This document shows, piece after piece, positions 15,064 to 23,233 of a DNA stretch of 34,794 bases. The translations under genes and the position numbers were made by a program. Within the stretch, counting starts at the first letter, position 1, and every line of letters begins with the position of its first letter. The notes beneath the pieces are model-generated. The model made no database searches and was not told the DNA's origin. It worked only from the letters and a program-made list of their open reading frames with translations. Source of the DNA: Oscillospiraceae bacterium (lineage in GTDB: Bacteria; Bacillota; Clostridia; Oscillospirales; Ruminococcaceae); NCBI GenBank assembly GCA_024684395.1, contig JAIKWY010000096.1, positions 1 through 34,794 on the forward strand, read 5' to 3'.

Positions 15064-16194
15064 TTACTGGATCTTCATCTGGAAGCCGTTGACCGTGACC
15101 TCCGGATCATCGAGGGAGATCATCAGGAAGCGTCTGCCGTCGATCTCACGGGTGGTGATCTTGTCGGTGGCATCGCCGCTGATGGAGACGGTCACGCCGC
15201 TGGAGCTGAGGGTCGTTTTGCTGTCCGTCAGGTTGGACGCCATGAAGTAATTGCCCTCGGTCGCCTCCTGGTAGCACTTCTGTGCAGCCTCCGCCTTCTC
15301 CTGCGAGACGCCGGAATCGAGCAGCATATCACGCACGAAAATATCGCTGATGACCGGCGGCTCCGGTTCGGTGGCAAAGGTCTTGGCATAGTCCTGGATC
15401 TTCTCGTTGACGCTGGCGATGACGTTCAGGTTCAGCTCGTCGCCGACTGCCTTGTCCAGCACGGCACGGAAGGTCTCCTTCTCCTCCTCTGCCGAGAGGA
15501 TGAACTTGCAGCCGAGCACGTCCTCAATGACCGAAACATTGGGATCCTTGGGCTTTTTGGTGAAATACATCACATGGTTCACATCCGGCCCGCCGCCCGT
15601 GAAGGTCGGGTACAGGAAGCCGTCTGTCGGCGCATCTGCAACCACACGGTCAAAGTGGGTCTTGCGGACGATGTTGTTCTCATCCTCATCGTAGATCAGA
15701 CCGTCCACACGGGATTCCACCGGGCATACGGCTGCGATCAGGAAGTGATAGTCATGGTAATCGAACTTGTTCTTCTCGCCGAACTTGTCCTTCTCATACA
15801 CCGTCAGTGTACACTGTGCGATGAACACGGCATAGGGCAGCGTGTAGACCATCTTCTCGGTGATATGTGTGATGACCTTCTCCATCTGATCCTCGTCATC
15901 GAGCCCCTTTTCGAGCAGCTCCCACAGCAGGTTCTGCGGCTGATCCTCCTCATAGACCTCGTTCGGGAACGGATACTCGATCAGACCCTTGCCGAGGGTG
16001 CCCTTCAGGACACGGGCAAGCGTGGTGTAGAGGACGCTCATCTCCTCATCCGGGATCTCCGGGAAGGTGCGCACGCTCTCGCAGCGGCGGGTCTTTTCGG
16101 AGTCGATGAAGGTGGAATACACACGGTTGATGACAAGCAGGTCATCCGCCGGAGCAAAGTGCTTTTTCAGCTTCGCTAAGTCTTTTTTGTTCAT
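15064..16194 (-). CDS. DUF4317 family protein
   Basis: 376 aa, cytoplasmic, no signal or membrane segment. The start at 16194 follows GAAAGGAGAACCCCC. The sequence agrees with the DUF4317 family of Clostridia: MNKKDLAKLKKHFAP at the start, FIDSEKTRRCESVRTF, DYHDYHFLIAAVCPVE, TDGFLYPTFTGGGPDVNHVM and the late LGCKFILSAEEEKETF. The family has no known function that I can name. Charged and evenly acidic composition suggests a soluble, possibly regulatory protein. It stands alone with its own promoter; its stop codon is only seven bases from the MITE-like element and no separate terminator for it is visible other than hairpins in that element. Confidence 0.85.
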   Translation of the reverse strand: MNKKDLAKLKKHFAPADDLLVINRVYSTFIDSEKTRRCESVRTFPEIPDEEMSVLYTTLARVLKGTLGKGLIEYPFPNEVYEEDQPQNLLWELLEKGLDDEDQMEKVITHITEKMVYTLPYAVFIAQCTLTVYEKDKFGEKNKFDYHDYHFLIAAVCPVESRVDGLIYDEDENNIVRKTHFDRVVADAPTDGFLYPTFTGGGPDVNHVMYFTKKPKDPNVSVIEDVLGCKFILSAEEEKETFRAVLDKAVGDELNLNVIASVNEKIQDYAKTFATEPEPPVISDIFVRDMLLDSGVSQEKAEAAQKCYQEATEGNYFMASNLTDSKTTLSSSGVTVSISGDATDKITTREIDGRRFLMISLDDPEVTVNGFQMKIQ

Positions 16195-16241
16195 GGGGGT
16201 TCTCCTTTCTATGTCCTTCTGTCCTATCAATAGACTATATA

Positions 16242-16270
16242 AGTATAGCATATTTTGCCGTTTTCGTCCA
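16242..16270 (-). promoter_or_regulatory. Promoter of the DUF4317 gene
   Basis: TGGACG, 17 bases, TATACT on the minus strand with a TG one base before the -10 box; 47 bases upstream of the start codon. The -35 box is weak. Confidence 0.6.
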
Positions 16271-16320
16271 TGAAATGTCCGGAAAGTTTACATTTCGTTC
16301 ACATTTATAGCAGCCCTGCG

Positions 16321-16361
16321 AAAAGCGGCTTCGGGAGCCGTGAGACGCCCAAAGCCGCTTT
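16321..16361 (-). terminator. Terminator of the duplicated-domain lipoprotein gene
   Basis: Ten-bp stem (16322-16331 with 16352-16361) with an inner GGG/CCC pairing, followed on the minus strand by TTTTCGC. It lies 28 bases after the stop at 16390. Confidence 0.75.
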
Positions 16362-16389
16362 GTAGGGATCAATTGAAAAGTCGAACGGA

Positions 16390-17421
16390 TTATTCCTCAG
16401 TCTCAGCTGCAACAACAACTGCAGCAGCCATGTAAGTGGTGGTCTCGTCAGCAGTCAGATACTTTGCCTCGTAGCTGTTGCCGGCCAGATCCAGGATATA
16501 GCACTCGCCGTCTGCCTCTGCGAAACCAACAACACAGTCCTCGTCAGTGTAGACATCCTTGAATGTCAGCATGGTCCAGTCGATGCCGTTCTCGTCAGTC
16601 TCGGTTGCTGCTGCATACTCGCCGCAGATCACATCGTTGCTGCCGTCAGCTGCAAACATCATCAGAGAGCAGTACTTTGCGCCGTCCTTGGTGAACAGGG
16701 TGAGAACGATCTCTTCGTTGTTAGCGCCGGTAGCATACAGACCGGTATCTACCATAGAAGCATCTACATCGAGCAGGGTGAATTCGTCAGAGCCCTCTTC
16801 CTCAGCAGGAGCTTCCGCGTCTGAACCGTTGGCGATCTCGTCAGATACAACGATCGCAGAAGCCATATAGGTCACAGTGTCCTCAGCGGACAGGTACTCA
16901 GCCTCATATGCGTTGCCGAGCTGGTCGAGGATATAGCACTCGCCGTCAGCCTCAGCAAAGCCGATCACACTGTCGGTGCCGGAGTATACATCGGTGAAGG
17001 TGAGCTTCGTCCAGGCGATGCCGTCCTCATCGGTCTCAGTCGCTGCATCGTATGCACCGCAGATCACAAAGTTGGAGGAGTCTGCGTTGAACATCATCAG
17101 AGAGCAATAATCTACATCATCATGATTGAAGATGGAGAAAACGATCTCCTCACCGTTCTCGCCGGTTGCGTACAGACCGGTCTTGATCATGGAGGAATCT
17201 ACATCCATCAGAGTGAACGCATCAGCAGCCTCGGTCTCTGCCTCAGTCTCGGGCTCGGTCTCTGCCTCAGTCTCAGCTTCGGTCTCTGCCTCAGTCTCAG
17301 CTTCGGTCTCTACCTCAGCAACAGACTCCGGCTCGGTTGTCTCACCGCCGCAAGCAGTGAATGCTGTCATAGCCATAGCCATTGCAGCAAGGATCATAGC
17401 GATCTTCTTCAGGTTCTTCAT
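16390..17421 (-). CDS. Lipoprotein with Glu/Thr stalk and a tandemly duplicated domain
   Basis: 343 aa. The signal peptide ends in a lipobox FTAC with Cys24, so the mature protein is lipid-anchored outside the membrane. Residues ~30-66 are a stalk of (Glu-Thr-Glu-Ala) repeats. Residues 69-195 and 214-340 are two copies of one ~127-residue domain at a spacing of 145, sharing FTL-DVD-SM, TGLYATG, YCSLMMF, GFAEADGECYILD and TYMA-A-VV; I estimate well over half the positions identical. I know no family for the domain. A similar stalk occurs in the lipoprotein at 22438, but the domains differ. Start ATG 17421 follows AAAGGAG at 9 bases. It is expressed from a strong promoter with a leader of ~225 bases. 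A binding role is a guess. Confidence 0.85.
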   Translation of the reverse strand: MKNLKKIAMILAAMAMAMTAFTACGGETTEPESVAEVETEAETEAETEAETEAETEPETEAETEAADAFTLMDVDSSMIKTGLYATGENGEEIVFSIFNHDDVDYCSLMMFNADSSNFVICGAYDAATETDEDGIAWTKLTFTDVYSGTDSVIGFAEADGECYILDQLGNAYEAEYLSAEDTVTYMASAIVVSDEIANGSDAEAPAEEEGSDEFTLLDVDASMVDTGLYATGANNEEIVLTLFTKDGAKYCSLMMFAADGSNDVICGEYAAATETDENGIDWTMLTFKDVYTDEDCVVGFAEADGECYILDLAGNSYEAKYLTADETTTYMAAAVVVAAETEE

Positions 17422-17647
17422 AAATATCTACTCCTTTTAATTATGCTGTACAGAACCAGGCCGGGGAAGCATCAGGCTTAAGGAGGAAGGTGCTGTATTC
17501 TCCAGCCTGGATCTGTACGTTTCTATATCAAAACAGCGGAGCTGTTATGACCAAAATTCAGCTACGCCAAAGAATCAGCGTCCTTCAGCATGAATGCGCT
17601 GTTATTCAGATTCTACAGATTGTTACACTCGATCCGAATATCATTAC
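17422..17647 (-). other. Long structured 5' leader of the lipoprotein gene
   Basis: The promoter at 17654-17682 implies about 225 untranslated bases. Two distant segments, TACAGATCCAGGC (17505-17517, minus) and GCCTGGTTCTGTA (17449-17461, minus), can form a 13-bp stem with one mismatch, closing a loop of ~43 bases just before the ribosome binding site; a small ACAGC/GCTGT hairpin lies upstream. I recognise no known riboswitch class. Confidence 0.5.
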
Positions 17648-17653
17648 AAATGT

Positions 17654-17682
17654 ATTATAGCATAACTTTTTATAAATGTCAA
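17654..17682 (-). promoter_or_regulatory. Consensus promoter of the duplicated-domain lipoprotein gene
   Basis: Perfect TTGACA, 17 bases, perfect TATAAT on the minus strand, with TG before the -10 box and AT-rich sequence upstream. Confidence 0.92.
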
Positions 17683-17727
17683 TAGTTATTTTAACAATGA
17701 TAACAAATTATGCACATTCTATTTGTC

Positions 17728-17769
17728 AAAAATGCACAGGCAGGAGCTTACAACCTGCCTGTGCATTTT
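17728..17769 (-). terminator. Intrinsic terminator of the hyd operon
   Basis: A 16-bp perfect stem (17729-17744 with 17754-17769), 9-base loop and five Ts on the minus strand, 36 bases after the hydA stop. Confidence 0.93.
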
Positions 17770-17804
17770 GTTTTATGAACGCCTTACTTCAAGCCGTCAG
17801 ATCA

Positions 17805-19556
17805 TCAGTTGATGGTGCGCTTGATGTAAGTGGTATGCAGCAACTCGTGAGCCTTGTGGGAACCCGGCTTCTCGAGATACTCGTCATACAGAGCCTGTAC
17901 ATCCTTGTTGAGGTGAGACAGACGCAGGGTCTTTGCAGCATCCTCGCCGTACAGAGCCTTTGCACGCTCGGAACGCAGATCGAGGAAGTTGCGGACACTT
18001 GCCGGCTGCTGGGGCTGACCGCCGCCGTTGACGCAGCCGCCCGGACATGCCATGATCTCGATGAAGTCAACCTTCTCCTCGCCGCTCTGAACACGCTTGA
18101 GCAGTGTTCTTGCGTTTGCCAGACCGGAAGCAACTGCGACCTTGATCTCGGTGCCGTTGATGTTGACGGTGGAACGCTTGATGCCATCGGTACCACGTAC
18201 CTCGTGGAACTCAACGACTTCCTCGTTGTTGCCGGACAGCCAGCAGTAAGCAGTACGGAGAGCAGCCTCCATAACGCCACCGGTAGCGCCGAAGATGTCG
18301 CCTGCACCGGAGCTCAGACCGAGCGGGTTGTCGAAGTCCTCATCCGGCAGAGAAGCGAACTTCAGACCTGCACGGCGGATCATTCTTGCCAGCTCTCTGG
18401 TGGTCAGAACGTAATCTACGTCCGGAACGCCGGCGCCGCACTCATCAGGACGGGTGATCTCGAACTTCTTGGCAGTACACGGCATGATGCTGACTACCAC
18501 GATGTCCTTCGGATCAATGCCGTTCTTCTCAGCCCAGTAGGTCTTGATCACGGCACCCTGCATCTGGTGCGGGGACTTGCAGGAGGACAGATTCTCGGTC
18601 ATATCCGGGAAATAGTGCTCGCAGTACTTGACCCAGCCTGGAGAGCAGGAAGTGATGAGCGGGAGCGTGCCGCCCTTGGTGAAGCGCTCAACGAACTCGG
18701 TAGCCTCTTCCATGATGGTCAGGTCAGCTGCCCAGTCGGTATCGAATACCTTGTCGAAGCCCAGACGGCGCAGAGCAGCAGCCATCTTGCCCTCGGTGTT
18801 GGTGCCGATCTCGAAGCCGAACTCCTCGCCGATCGCTGCACGGACTGCCGGAGCGGTCTGTACGATAACGGTCTTGTTCTCGTCAGCCAGAGCCTTGAAG
18901 ACATCGTCTACATAATCCTTCTCGGACAGAGCGCCTACCGGGCAAACTGCGATACACTGACCGCAGGATACGCAGGAGGTGTCGCCCAGACCCATCTCAA
19001 ATGCAGAGCCGATGTTGGTCTTGAAGCCTCTCTCGTTGGCGCCGATAACGCCTACGCCCTGCCACTTAGCGCACACTGCGGTGCAGCGGCGGCAGAGGAT
19101 GCACTTGTTGTTGTCACGCCACATATGAACAGCGGAATCATCCACCTCATAGGACGGCTTCTCACCCTCGTATACGGTCTCGTCCTCGATGCCCATCTCG
19201 TTGCAGAGAGCCTGGAGCTCGCAGTTGCCGCTTCTTACGCAGGAGAGGCACTTTCTGTCATGGGTAGACAGGATCAGCTCGAGGGTCTTTCTTCTGGAAT
19301 CCAGTACCTTCGGAGAGTTGGTACGGATCTCGGTGTTGTCATAGTTGATCGGGTATACGCAGGCAGCTACCATGCGGAAGCCTCTGCCCTCGTTGATCTC
19401 GACCATGCAGATACGGCAGGCGCCGATCTCGTTGATCTCCTTCATGTAGCAGAACGTGGGGATGTCCACGCCTGCCTTGTGTGCAGCTTCCAGAACGGTA
19501 GTACCCTTGGGAACAGAAACCGCAATACCATTGATCTTTACGTTAATATCAGCCAT
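17805..19556 (-). CDS. hydA: [FeFe] hydrogenase catalytic subunit HydA
   Basis: 583 aa. Ligands in order: [2Fe-2S] Cys36, 47, 50, 66; His-Cys3 [4Fe-4S] His99, Cys103, 106, 112; two ferredoxin-type clusters Cys152/155/158/162 and Cys195/198/201/205; then the H-cluster domain with TSCSPGW (302-308), MPCTAKKFE (358-366) and MACPGGCVNGGG (502-513, Cys504 and Cys508). It makes or uses H2. With HydB and HydC it forms the trimer that, in Thermotoga and Ruminococcus albus, couples NADH and reduced ferredoxin to H2 (electron bifurcation/confurcation). It is shorter than the ~645-aa Thermotoga subunit, lacking the extra C-terminal cluster. The first motif has Ser where the textbook motif has a second Cys. 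Last gene of the operon, 14 bases after hydB. Confidence 0.97.
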   Translation of the reverse strand: MADINVKINGIAVSVPKGTTVLEAAHKAGVDIPTFCYMKEINEIGACRICMVEINEGRGFRMVAACVYPINYDNTEIRTNSPKVLDSRRKTLELILSTHDRKCLSCVRSGNCELQALCNEMGIEDETVYEGEKPSYEVDDSAVHMWRDNNKCILCRRCTAVCAKWQGVGVIGANERGFKTNIGSAFEMGLGDTSCVSCGQCIAVCPVGALSEKDYVDDVFKALADENKTVIVQTAPAVRAAIGEEFGFEIGTNTEGKMAAALRRLGFDKVFDTDWAADLTIMEEATEFVERFTKGGTLPLITSCSPGWVKYCEHYFPDMTENLSSCKSPHQMQGAVIKTYWAEKNGIDPKDIVVVSIMPCTAKKFEITRPDECGAGVPDVDYVLTTRELARMIRRAGLKFASLPDEDFDNPLGLSSGAGDIFGATGGVMEAALRTAYCWLSGNNEEVVEFHEVRGTDGIKRSTVNINGTEIKVAVASGLANARTLLKRVQSGEEKVDFIEIMACPGGCVNGGGQPQQPASVRNFLDLRSERAKALYGEDAAKTLRLSHLNKDVQALYDEYLEKPGSHKAHELLHTTYIKRTIN

Positions 19557-19570
19557 GTTTTTGTTCCTCC

Positions 19571-21475
19571 TTAACCCTTCACGATTGCCTTGAACTTGCA
19601 GTTAGCCATGCAGGCGCCGCACTTCACGCACTTGCTGGAGTCGATGACGAAAGCAGCAAGCTTCTTGCCGGGAGCGACCTCGGTGCCACGCTCGATAGCG
19701 CTTGCAGGACAGTTCTTTGCGCACATGCCGCAGCCGATGCACTTCTCGAATACGATCTTGAACTCGAGCAGATCCTTGCAGACGCCGGCAGGACACTTCT
19801 TGTCCACAACGTGAGCAATGTACTCGTCACGGAAGTTCTTGAGGGTGGAGAGAACCGGGTTCGGAGCTGTCTGACCCAGACCGCAGAGGGAGTTTGCCTT
19901 GATGTAGTAGCAGAGCTCCTCGAGCTTGTCCAGATCCTCGAGGGTAGCCTGACCCTTGGTGATCTTGTCGAGCATCTCGTACATTCTCTTGGTACCGATA
20001 CGGCACGGTGTACACTTACCGCAGGACTCGTCAACGGTGAATTCGAGGAAGAACTTTGCGATGTCAACCATGCAGTTGTCCTCGTCCATAACGATCAGAC
20101 CGCCGGAACCCATCATGGAGCCGATGGAGATCAGGTTGTCATAGTCGATCGGTACGTCATAGTTCTCGGGAGAGATGCAGCCGCCGGAAGGACCACCGGT
20201 CTGTGCAGCCTTGAACTTCTTGCCGTTCGGGATGCCGCCGCCGATCTCCTCGATAACTTCACGCAGGGTGGTACCCATCGGTACCTCGACCAGACCGGTG
20301 TGCTCGATCTTGCCGCCGAGTGCGAATACCTTGGTGCCCTTGGACTTCTCGGTACCCATGCCGGCGAACCAGTCAGCGCCCTTCAGGATGATCTGCGGGA
20401 TGTTAGCGTAGGTCTCAACGTTGTTGAGGATGGTCGGCTTCTGGAACAGACCCTTTTCAGCCGGGAACGGAGGTCTCGGACGGGGCTCGCCACGGTTGCC
20501 CTCGATGGAGGTCATCAGCGCAGTCTCCTCGCCGCAGACGAACGCACCTGCGCCCAGTCTCAGGTCGATGTCGAAGCTGAAATCAGAACCGAAGATGTTC
20601 TTGCCGAGTACGCCGTACTCTCTTGCCTGCTTGATGGCAATTTCCAGACGCTCTACAGCGATCGGATACTCTGCACGGACATAGATATAGCCCTGGGTAG
20701 CACCGATGGCATAGCCTGCGATAGCCATAGCTTCGAGTACAACATGCGGGTCGCCCTCGAGTACGGAACGATCCATGAATGCACCTGGGTCGCCTTCGTC
20801 GGCGTTGCAGCATACATACTTCTGGTCAGCATCCGGAACGATGGTACGAGCGAGCTTCCACTTCATACCGGTCGGGAAGCCGCCGCCGCCTCTGCCGCGG
20901 AGACCGGAATCGAGGATCGTCTGGATAACATCCTCAGGGGTCATTTCCTTGATGACCTTGGCAAGAGCCTGATAGCCGTCCTTGCCGATGTACTCGTCGA
21001 TGTTCTCAGGGTTGATGGCACCGCAGTTTCTCAGAGCTACACGGTGCTGCTTCTTGTAGAAGCTGGTCTCGTTCAGACCCTTGATCTTGTCGCCGTCAAC
21101 GGTCTCGTTGTAGAGCAGCTCCTTGACAGGATTGCCGTTTACAAAGTGCTCCTGCACGATCTGCGGGATGTTCTCCGCAGAGATACGGGAATAGAATGCA
21201 CCGGACGGATATACGATCATGATCGGACCGAGAGCGCACAGACCGAAGCAGCCGGTCTTAACGACCTGGATCTTATCGGTCAGACCTGCCTTCTCGATCT
21301 CCTCACGCAGTACACGCTCGATCTCCGGAGAACCGGAAGAGGTACAGCCGGTACCGCCGCAAATCAGTACTTGTCTCTCGTACTTGCTCTTTGCTTCCGT
21401 GGAGCCGACGTTTCTCAGTTCGAGCTCAGGACGCATCTCGTCACGAATCGCCTGGATTTCCTGCAACGATTTCAT
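19571..21475 (-). CDS. hydB: NADH-binding hydrogenase subunit HydB (NuoF-like)
   Basis: 634 aa starting at ATG 21475 after AGGAGGAAACTATAC. N-terminal thioredoxin-like [2Fe-2S] domain: CGGTGC and KTGCFGLCALGP (Cys39, 44, 76, 80). The NuoF core follows: GLRGRGGGGFPTGMKW (NADH/FMN loop, 192-206), CNADEGDPGAFMDR, GAGAFVCGEETAL, then ESCGKCTPCRIG (Cys485, 488, 491) with Cys531 for a [4Fe-4S] cluster. The C-terminus adds two ferredoxin clusters (Cys579/582/585/589 and 616/619/622/626). It takes electrons from NADH through FMN and passes them to HydA. The layout is the standard one for soluble NAD-linked hydrogenases. Confidence 0.97.
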   Translation of the reverse strand: MKSLQEIQAIRDEMRPELELRNVGSTEAKSKYERQVLICGGTGCTSSGSPEIERVLREEIEKAGLTDKIQVVKTGCFGLCALGPIMIVYPSGAFYSRISAENIPQIVQEHFVNGNPVKELLYNETVDGDKIKGLNETSFYKKQHRVALRNCGAINPENIDEYIGKDGYQALAKVIKEMTPEDVIQTILDSGLRGRGGGGFPTGMKWKLARTIVPDADQKYVCCNADEGDPGAFMDRSVLEGDPHVVLEAMAIAGYAIGATQGYIYVRAEYPIAVERLEIAIKQAREYGVLGKNIFGSDFSFDIDLRLGAGAFVCGEETALMTSIEGNRGEPRPRPPFPAEKGLFQKPTILNNVETYANIPQIILKGADWFAGMGTEKSKGTKVFALGGKIEHTGLVEVPMGTTLREVIEEIGGGIPNGKKFKAAQTGGPSGGCISPENYDVPIDYDNLISIGSMMGSGGLIVMDEDNCMVDIAKFFLEFTVDESCGKCTPCRIGTKRMYEMLDKITKGQATLEDLDKLEELCYYIKANSLCGLGQTAPNPVLSTLKNFRDEYIAHVVDKKCPAGVCKDLLEFKIVFEKCIGCGMCAKNCPASAIERGTEVAPGKKLAAFVIDSSKCVKCGACMANCKFKAIVKG

Positions 21476-21527
21476 GTATAGTTTCCTCCTTGTTATGTGA
21501 TCTGCCGGCATGGCGCCGACACGGCTT

Positions 21528-22019
21528 TTATTCGTACTTTGCCAGAATGTCCTTGATCTGATCCACTGTCAGACGGCCGTAAACATCCTCGTTGACAGTC
21601 ATGACCGGAGCCAGACCGCAAGCGCCGATGCAGCGGCACGCCTCGAGAGAGAACTTACCGTCAGCGGTGCACTCGCCGCCGCCGATCTCGAGGATCTCCT
21701 GGAGCTTGTCGTAGATGTCGCCGGAGCCCTTTACATAACAAGCAGTACCGAGACAGACAGAGATGTTGTACTTGCCCTTCGGATAGAGCGAGAACTGTGC
21801 ATAGAACGTCACGACGCCGTAGATCTTCTCCATCGGGATCTCCATCTCGTCGGAAATGATCTTCTGCACCTCGATCGGCAGATAGCCGTAGATCTTCTGT
21901 GCCTCCTGAAGAACCGGCATCAGAGCGCCCTGCTGATCCTTGAGTTCAGCGATGACACCAAGCAGCTTTGCCTTCTGCTCTTCGGTACCATTGAAGGGAA
22001 CCGTTTTCTTAGTAGCCAT
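21528..22019 (-). CDS. hydC: Hydrogenase subunit HydC (NuoE-like)
   Basis: 163 aa; start ATG 22019 after GGGAGGTTACACA. A helical N-terminal half with GALMPVLQEAQKIYGYLP is followed by a thioredoxin-like [2Fe-2S] domain: VCLGTACYVKG (Cys89, Cys94) and CRCIGACGLAP (Cys130, Cys134). It relays electrons between HydB and HydA. First gene of hydC-hydB-hydA; a 52-base gap precedes hydB. It resembles NuoE but there is no NuoG or membrane subunit here, so it is not part of complex I. Confidence 0.96.
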   Translation of the reverse strand: MATKKTVPFNGTEEQKAKLLGVIAELKDQQGALMPVLQEAQKIYGYLPIEVQKIISDEMEIPMEKIYGVVTFYAQFSLYPKGKYNISVCLGTACYVKGSGDIYDKLQEILEIGGGECTADGKFSLEACRCIGACGLAPVMTVNEDVYGRLTVDQIKDILAKYE

Positions 22020-22103
22020 TGTGTAACCTCCCAGTTTAGTTTGCATGTCCCCGCTTCGGGCATAAAAATACAGCCAGCAACGATGGCATACATGCTTATT
22101 ACA

Positions 22104-22112
22104 ATTATAGCA
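22104..22112 (-). promoter_or_regulatory. Extended -10 promoter of the hyd operon
   Basis: TGCTATAAT on the minus strand; no good -35 box at 17 bases. The predicted leader is about 80 bases and holds a small CCCG/CGGG hairpin near 22045-22060. Confidence 0.55.
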
Positions 22113-22380
22113 TATCTATCAATAAAAATCTATCCGCAATGTAAACCAAGGCACGGCTTTATTTTTGTTAAATTTGTATAATTTTATCAATTTTTATCGT
22201 TTTAAAGCACCAATTCATCCGTGATTCTGCTGTTGAATGTCATTTTTTCACAGGGTTCGGCATACATGTTGCACAAGTCGCTATATTTCTACCGATAAAG
22301 CATTATCGTTCTATTGTTTAAACTGCCGGAAATGCGTTTGGGAGCTGGAAAATGTGCAACTGATCAGCCGGGAGCAAAAG
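22113..22380. other. AT-rich intergenic region without a gene
   Basis: Between the hyd promoter and the terminator of the next gene I see no ORF with a ribosome binding site, no tRNA and no clear repeat. One imperfect palindrome, TTGTTAAA (22165-22172) facing TTTATCAA, lies upstream of the hyd promoter but is not a clear regulator site. Confidence 0.5.
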
Positions 22381-22408
22381 AAAAGCAGGCTCATCGCAAG
22401 CCTGCTTT
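22381..22408 (-). terminator. Intrinsic terminator of the Glu/Thr-rich lipoprotein gene
   Basis: Perfect 10-bp stem (22382-22391 with 22399-22408), 7-base loop, then TTCTTTT on the minus strand. Confidence 0.87.
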
Positions 22409-22437
22409 CCATCAGATGCTCTGTTTTCAGGATCCGC

Positions 22438-23058
22438 TTACTGGGTGAAGGTCATGTCCTCGCCGGCGTTCTCCTTCTTATCCGTCCAGCCCAGACAGCC
22501 GTCATCGGTGTGCCAGATCTCGGCGGAACCGTCTTCGTATACCACGGTATTTTCGACATTGCCGTCCTCATCGTACTTGTAATCCGTGCGGATGCCGGTG
22601 CCGTCGCAGTGGAGATGCCATGTCTCAGGCTTGTAGACACAGTGGTACGTCCAGACACTGCCCTCTGCTGCGCTGCTTGCCCACTTGATCTCTACCAGAT
22701 AGCCGTCGCCCTCTTCCTCGACAGTGAGGGTCGCTCTGCCGCTGCCCCAGATGCCAAGGTAGTCCTCACCGGTGAAGCGGGGTGCGTCCGGAGAGATGGT
22801 CTCCTCCTCGGCAGCAGCGGTGGTCTCTTCCACAGCTTCGGTCGTCTCCTCGGCTGCCTCTGTGGTCGCCTCGGTCTCGGCTTCGGTGGTCTCTTCCTCG
22901 GTGGTCTCGGCGGTCTCCTCCGTGGTCTCCTCCGCAGCTTCTGTGGTCTCTTCTACAGTGGTCTCGACAGCAACGCTCGAAGGCTCCTGTGTACCGCCGC
23001 AGGCAGTCAGTGCGCAAAGCATCGCAAGCATCGCCAGACAAGTGATCATGCGTTTCAT
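22438..23058 (-). CDS. Lipoprotein with Glu/Thr-rich stalk, function unknown
   Basis: 206 aa from ATG 23058 after TGGGAGGATGTAGTT. Signal peptide with lipobox LTAC (Cys20) followed by GG. Residues ~25-98 are almost only Glu, Thr, Ala and Val (TTEEETTEAETEATTEAA and similar), a flexible, probably extended stalk. Residues ~100-206 are a compact beta-rich domain beginning FTGEDYLGIWGSGRATLTVEEE; the repeated strand-turn pattern and several Trp (SSAAEGSVWTYHC, ETWHLHCDG, AEIWHTDDGCLGWTDK) suggest a small lipocalin-like or calycin barrel. No family recognised. It stands alone. The lipoprotein at 16390 has the same stalk type but an unrelated head domain. Confidence 0.82.
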   Translation of the reverse strand: MKRMITCLAMLAMLCALTACGGTQEPSSVAVETTVEETTEAAEETTEETAETTEEETTEAETEATTEAAEETTEAVEETTAAAEEETISPDAPRFTGEDYLGIWGSGRATLTVEEEGDGYLVEIKWASSAAEGSVWTYHCVYKPETWHLHCDGTGIRTDYKYDEDGNVENTVVYEDGSAEIWHTDDGCLGWTDKKENAGEDMTFTQ

Positions 23059-23118
23059 AACTACATCCTCCCATATGTATCTGTATTGCCGGAGATCTGT
23101 CTTTCCGGTCTGCCCTCT

Positions 23119-23127
23119 ATTATAGCA
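23119..23127 (-). promoter_or_regulatory. Extended -10 promoter of the Glu/Thr-rich lipoprotein gene
   Basis: TGCTATAAT on the minus strand, 60 bases upstream of the start codon; no good -35 box. Confidence 0.5.
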
Positions 23128-23233
23128 CAGATCCTCCCGGAAAAACAGCATCGTACCGAATTGTAACCGAAGAATGTTATCACATATTGTGATGCGTTTT
23201 TGGCGATGATCACCGTATCAAGCCGGTTTCCCC

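Noticed and set aside
17676-19574. 632-codon open frame on the plus strand
   Set aside because: It is antisense to hydA, has an unnatural composition rich in Leu/Asp/Val with no motif, and no ribosome binding site; hydA with all cluster ligands is clearly the gene.
19811-21481. 556-codon open frame on the plus strand
   Set aside because: Antisense shadow of hydB caused by codon usage; no motif or start signal.
22164-22190. Rex-type operator upstream of the hyd operon
   Set aside because: TTGTTAAA and TTTATCAA form an imperfect palindrome but with 10 bases between the arms, longer than usual for Rex, in an AT-rich stretch and about 60-85 bases before the predicted start; too weak to claim.
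22237-23166. 309-codon open frame on the plus strand
   Set aside because: Crosses an intergenic region and the antisense of a lipoprotein gene whose signal peptide and stalk are obvious; no ribosome binding site.
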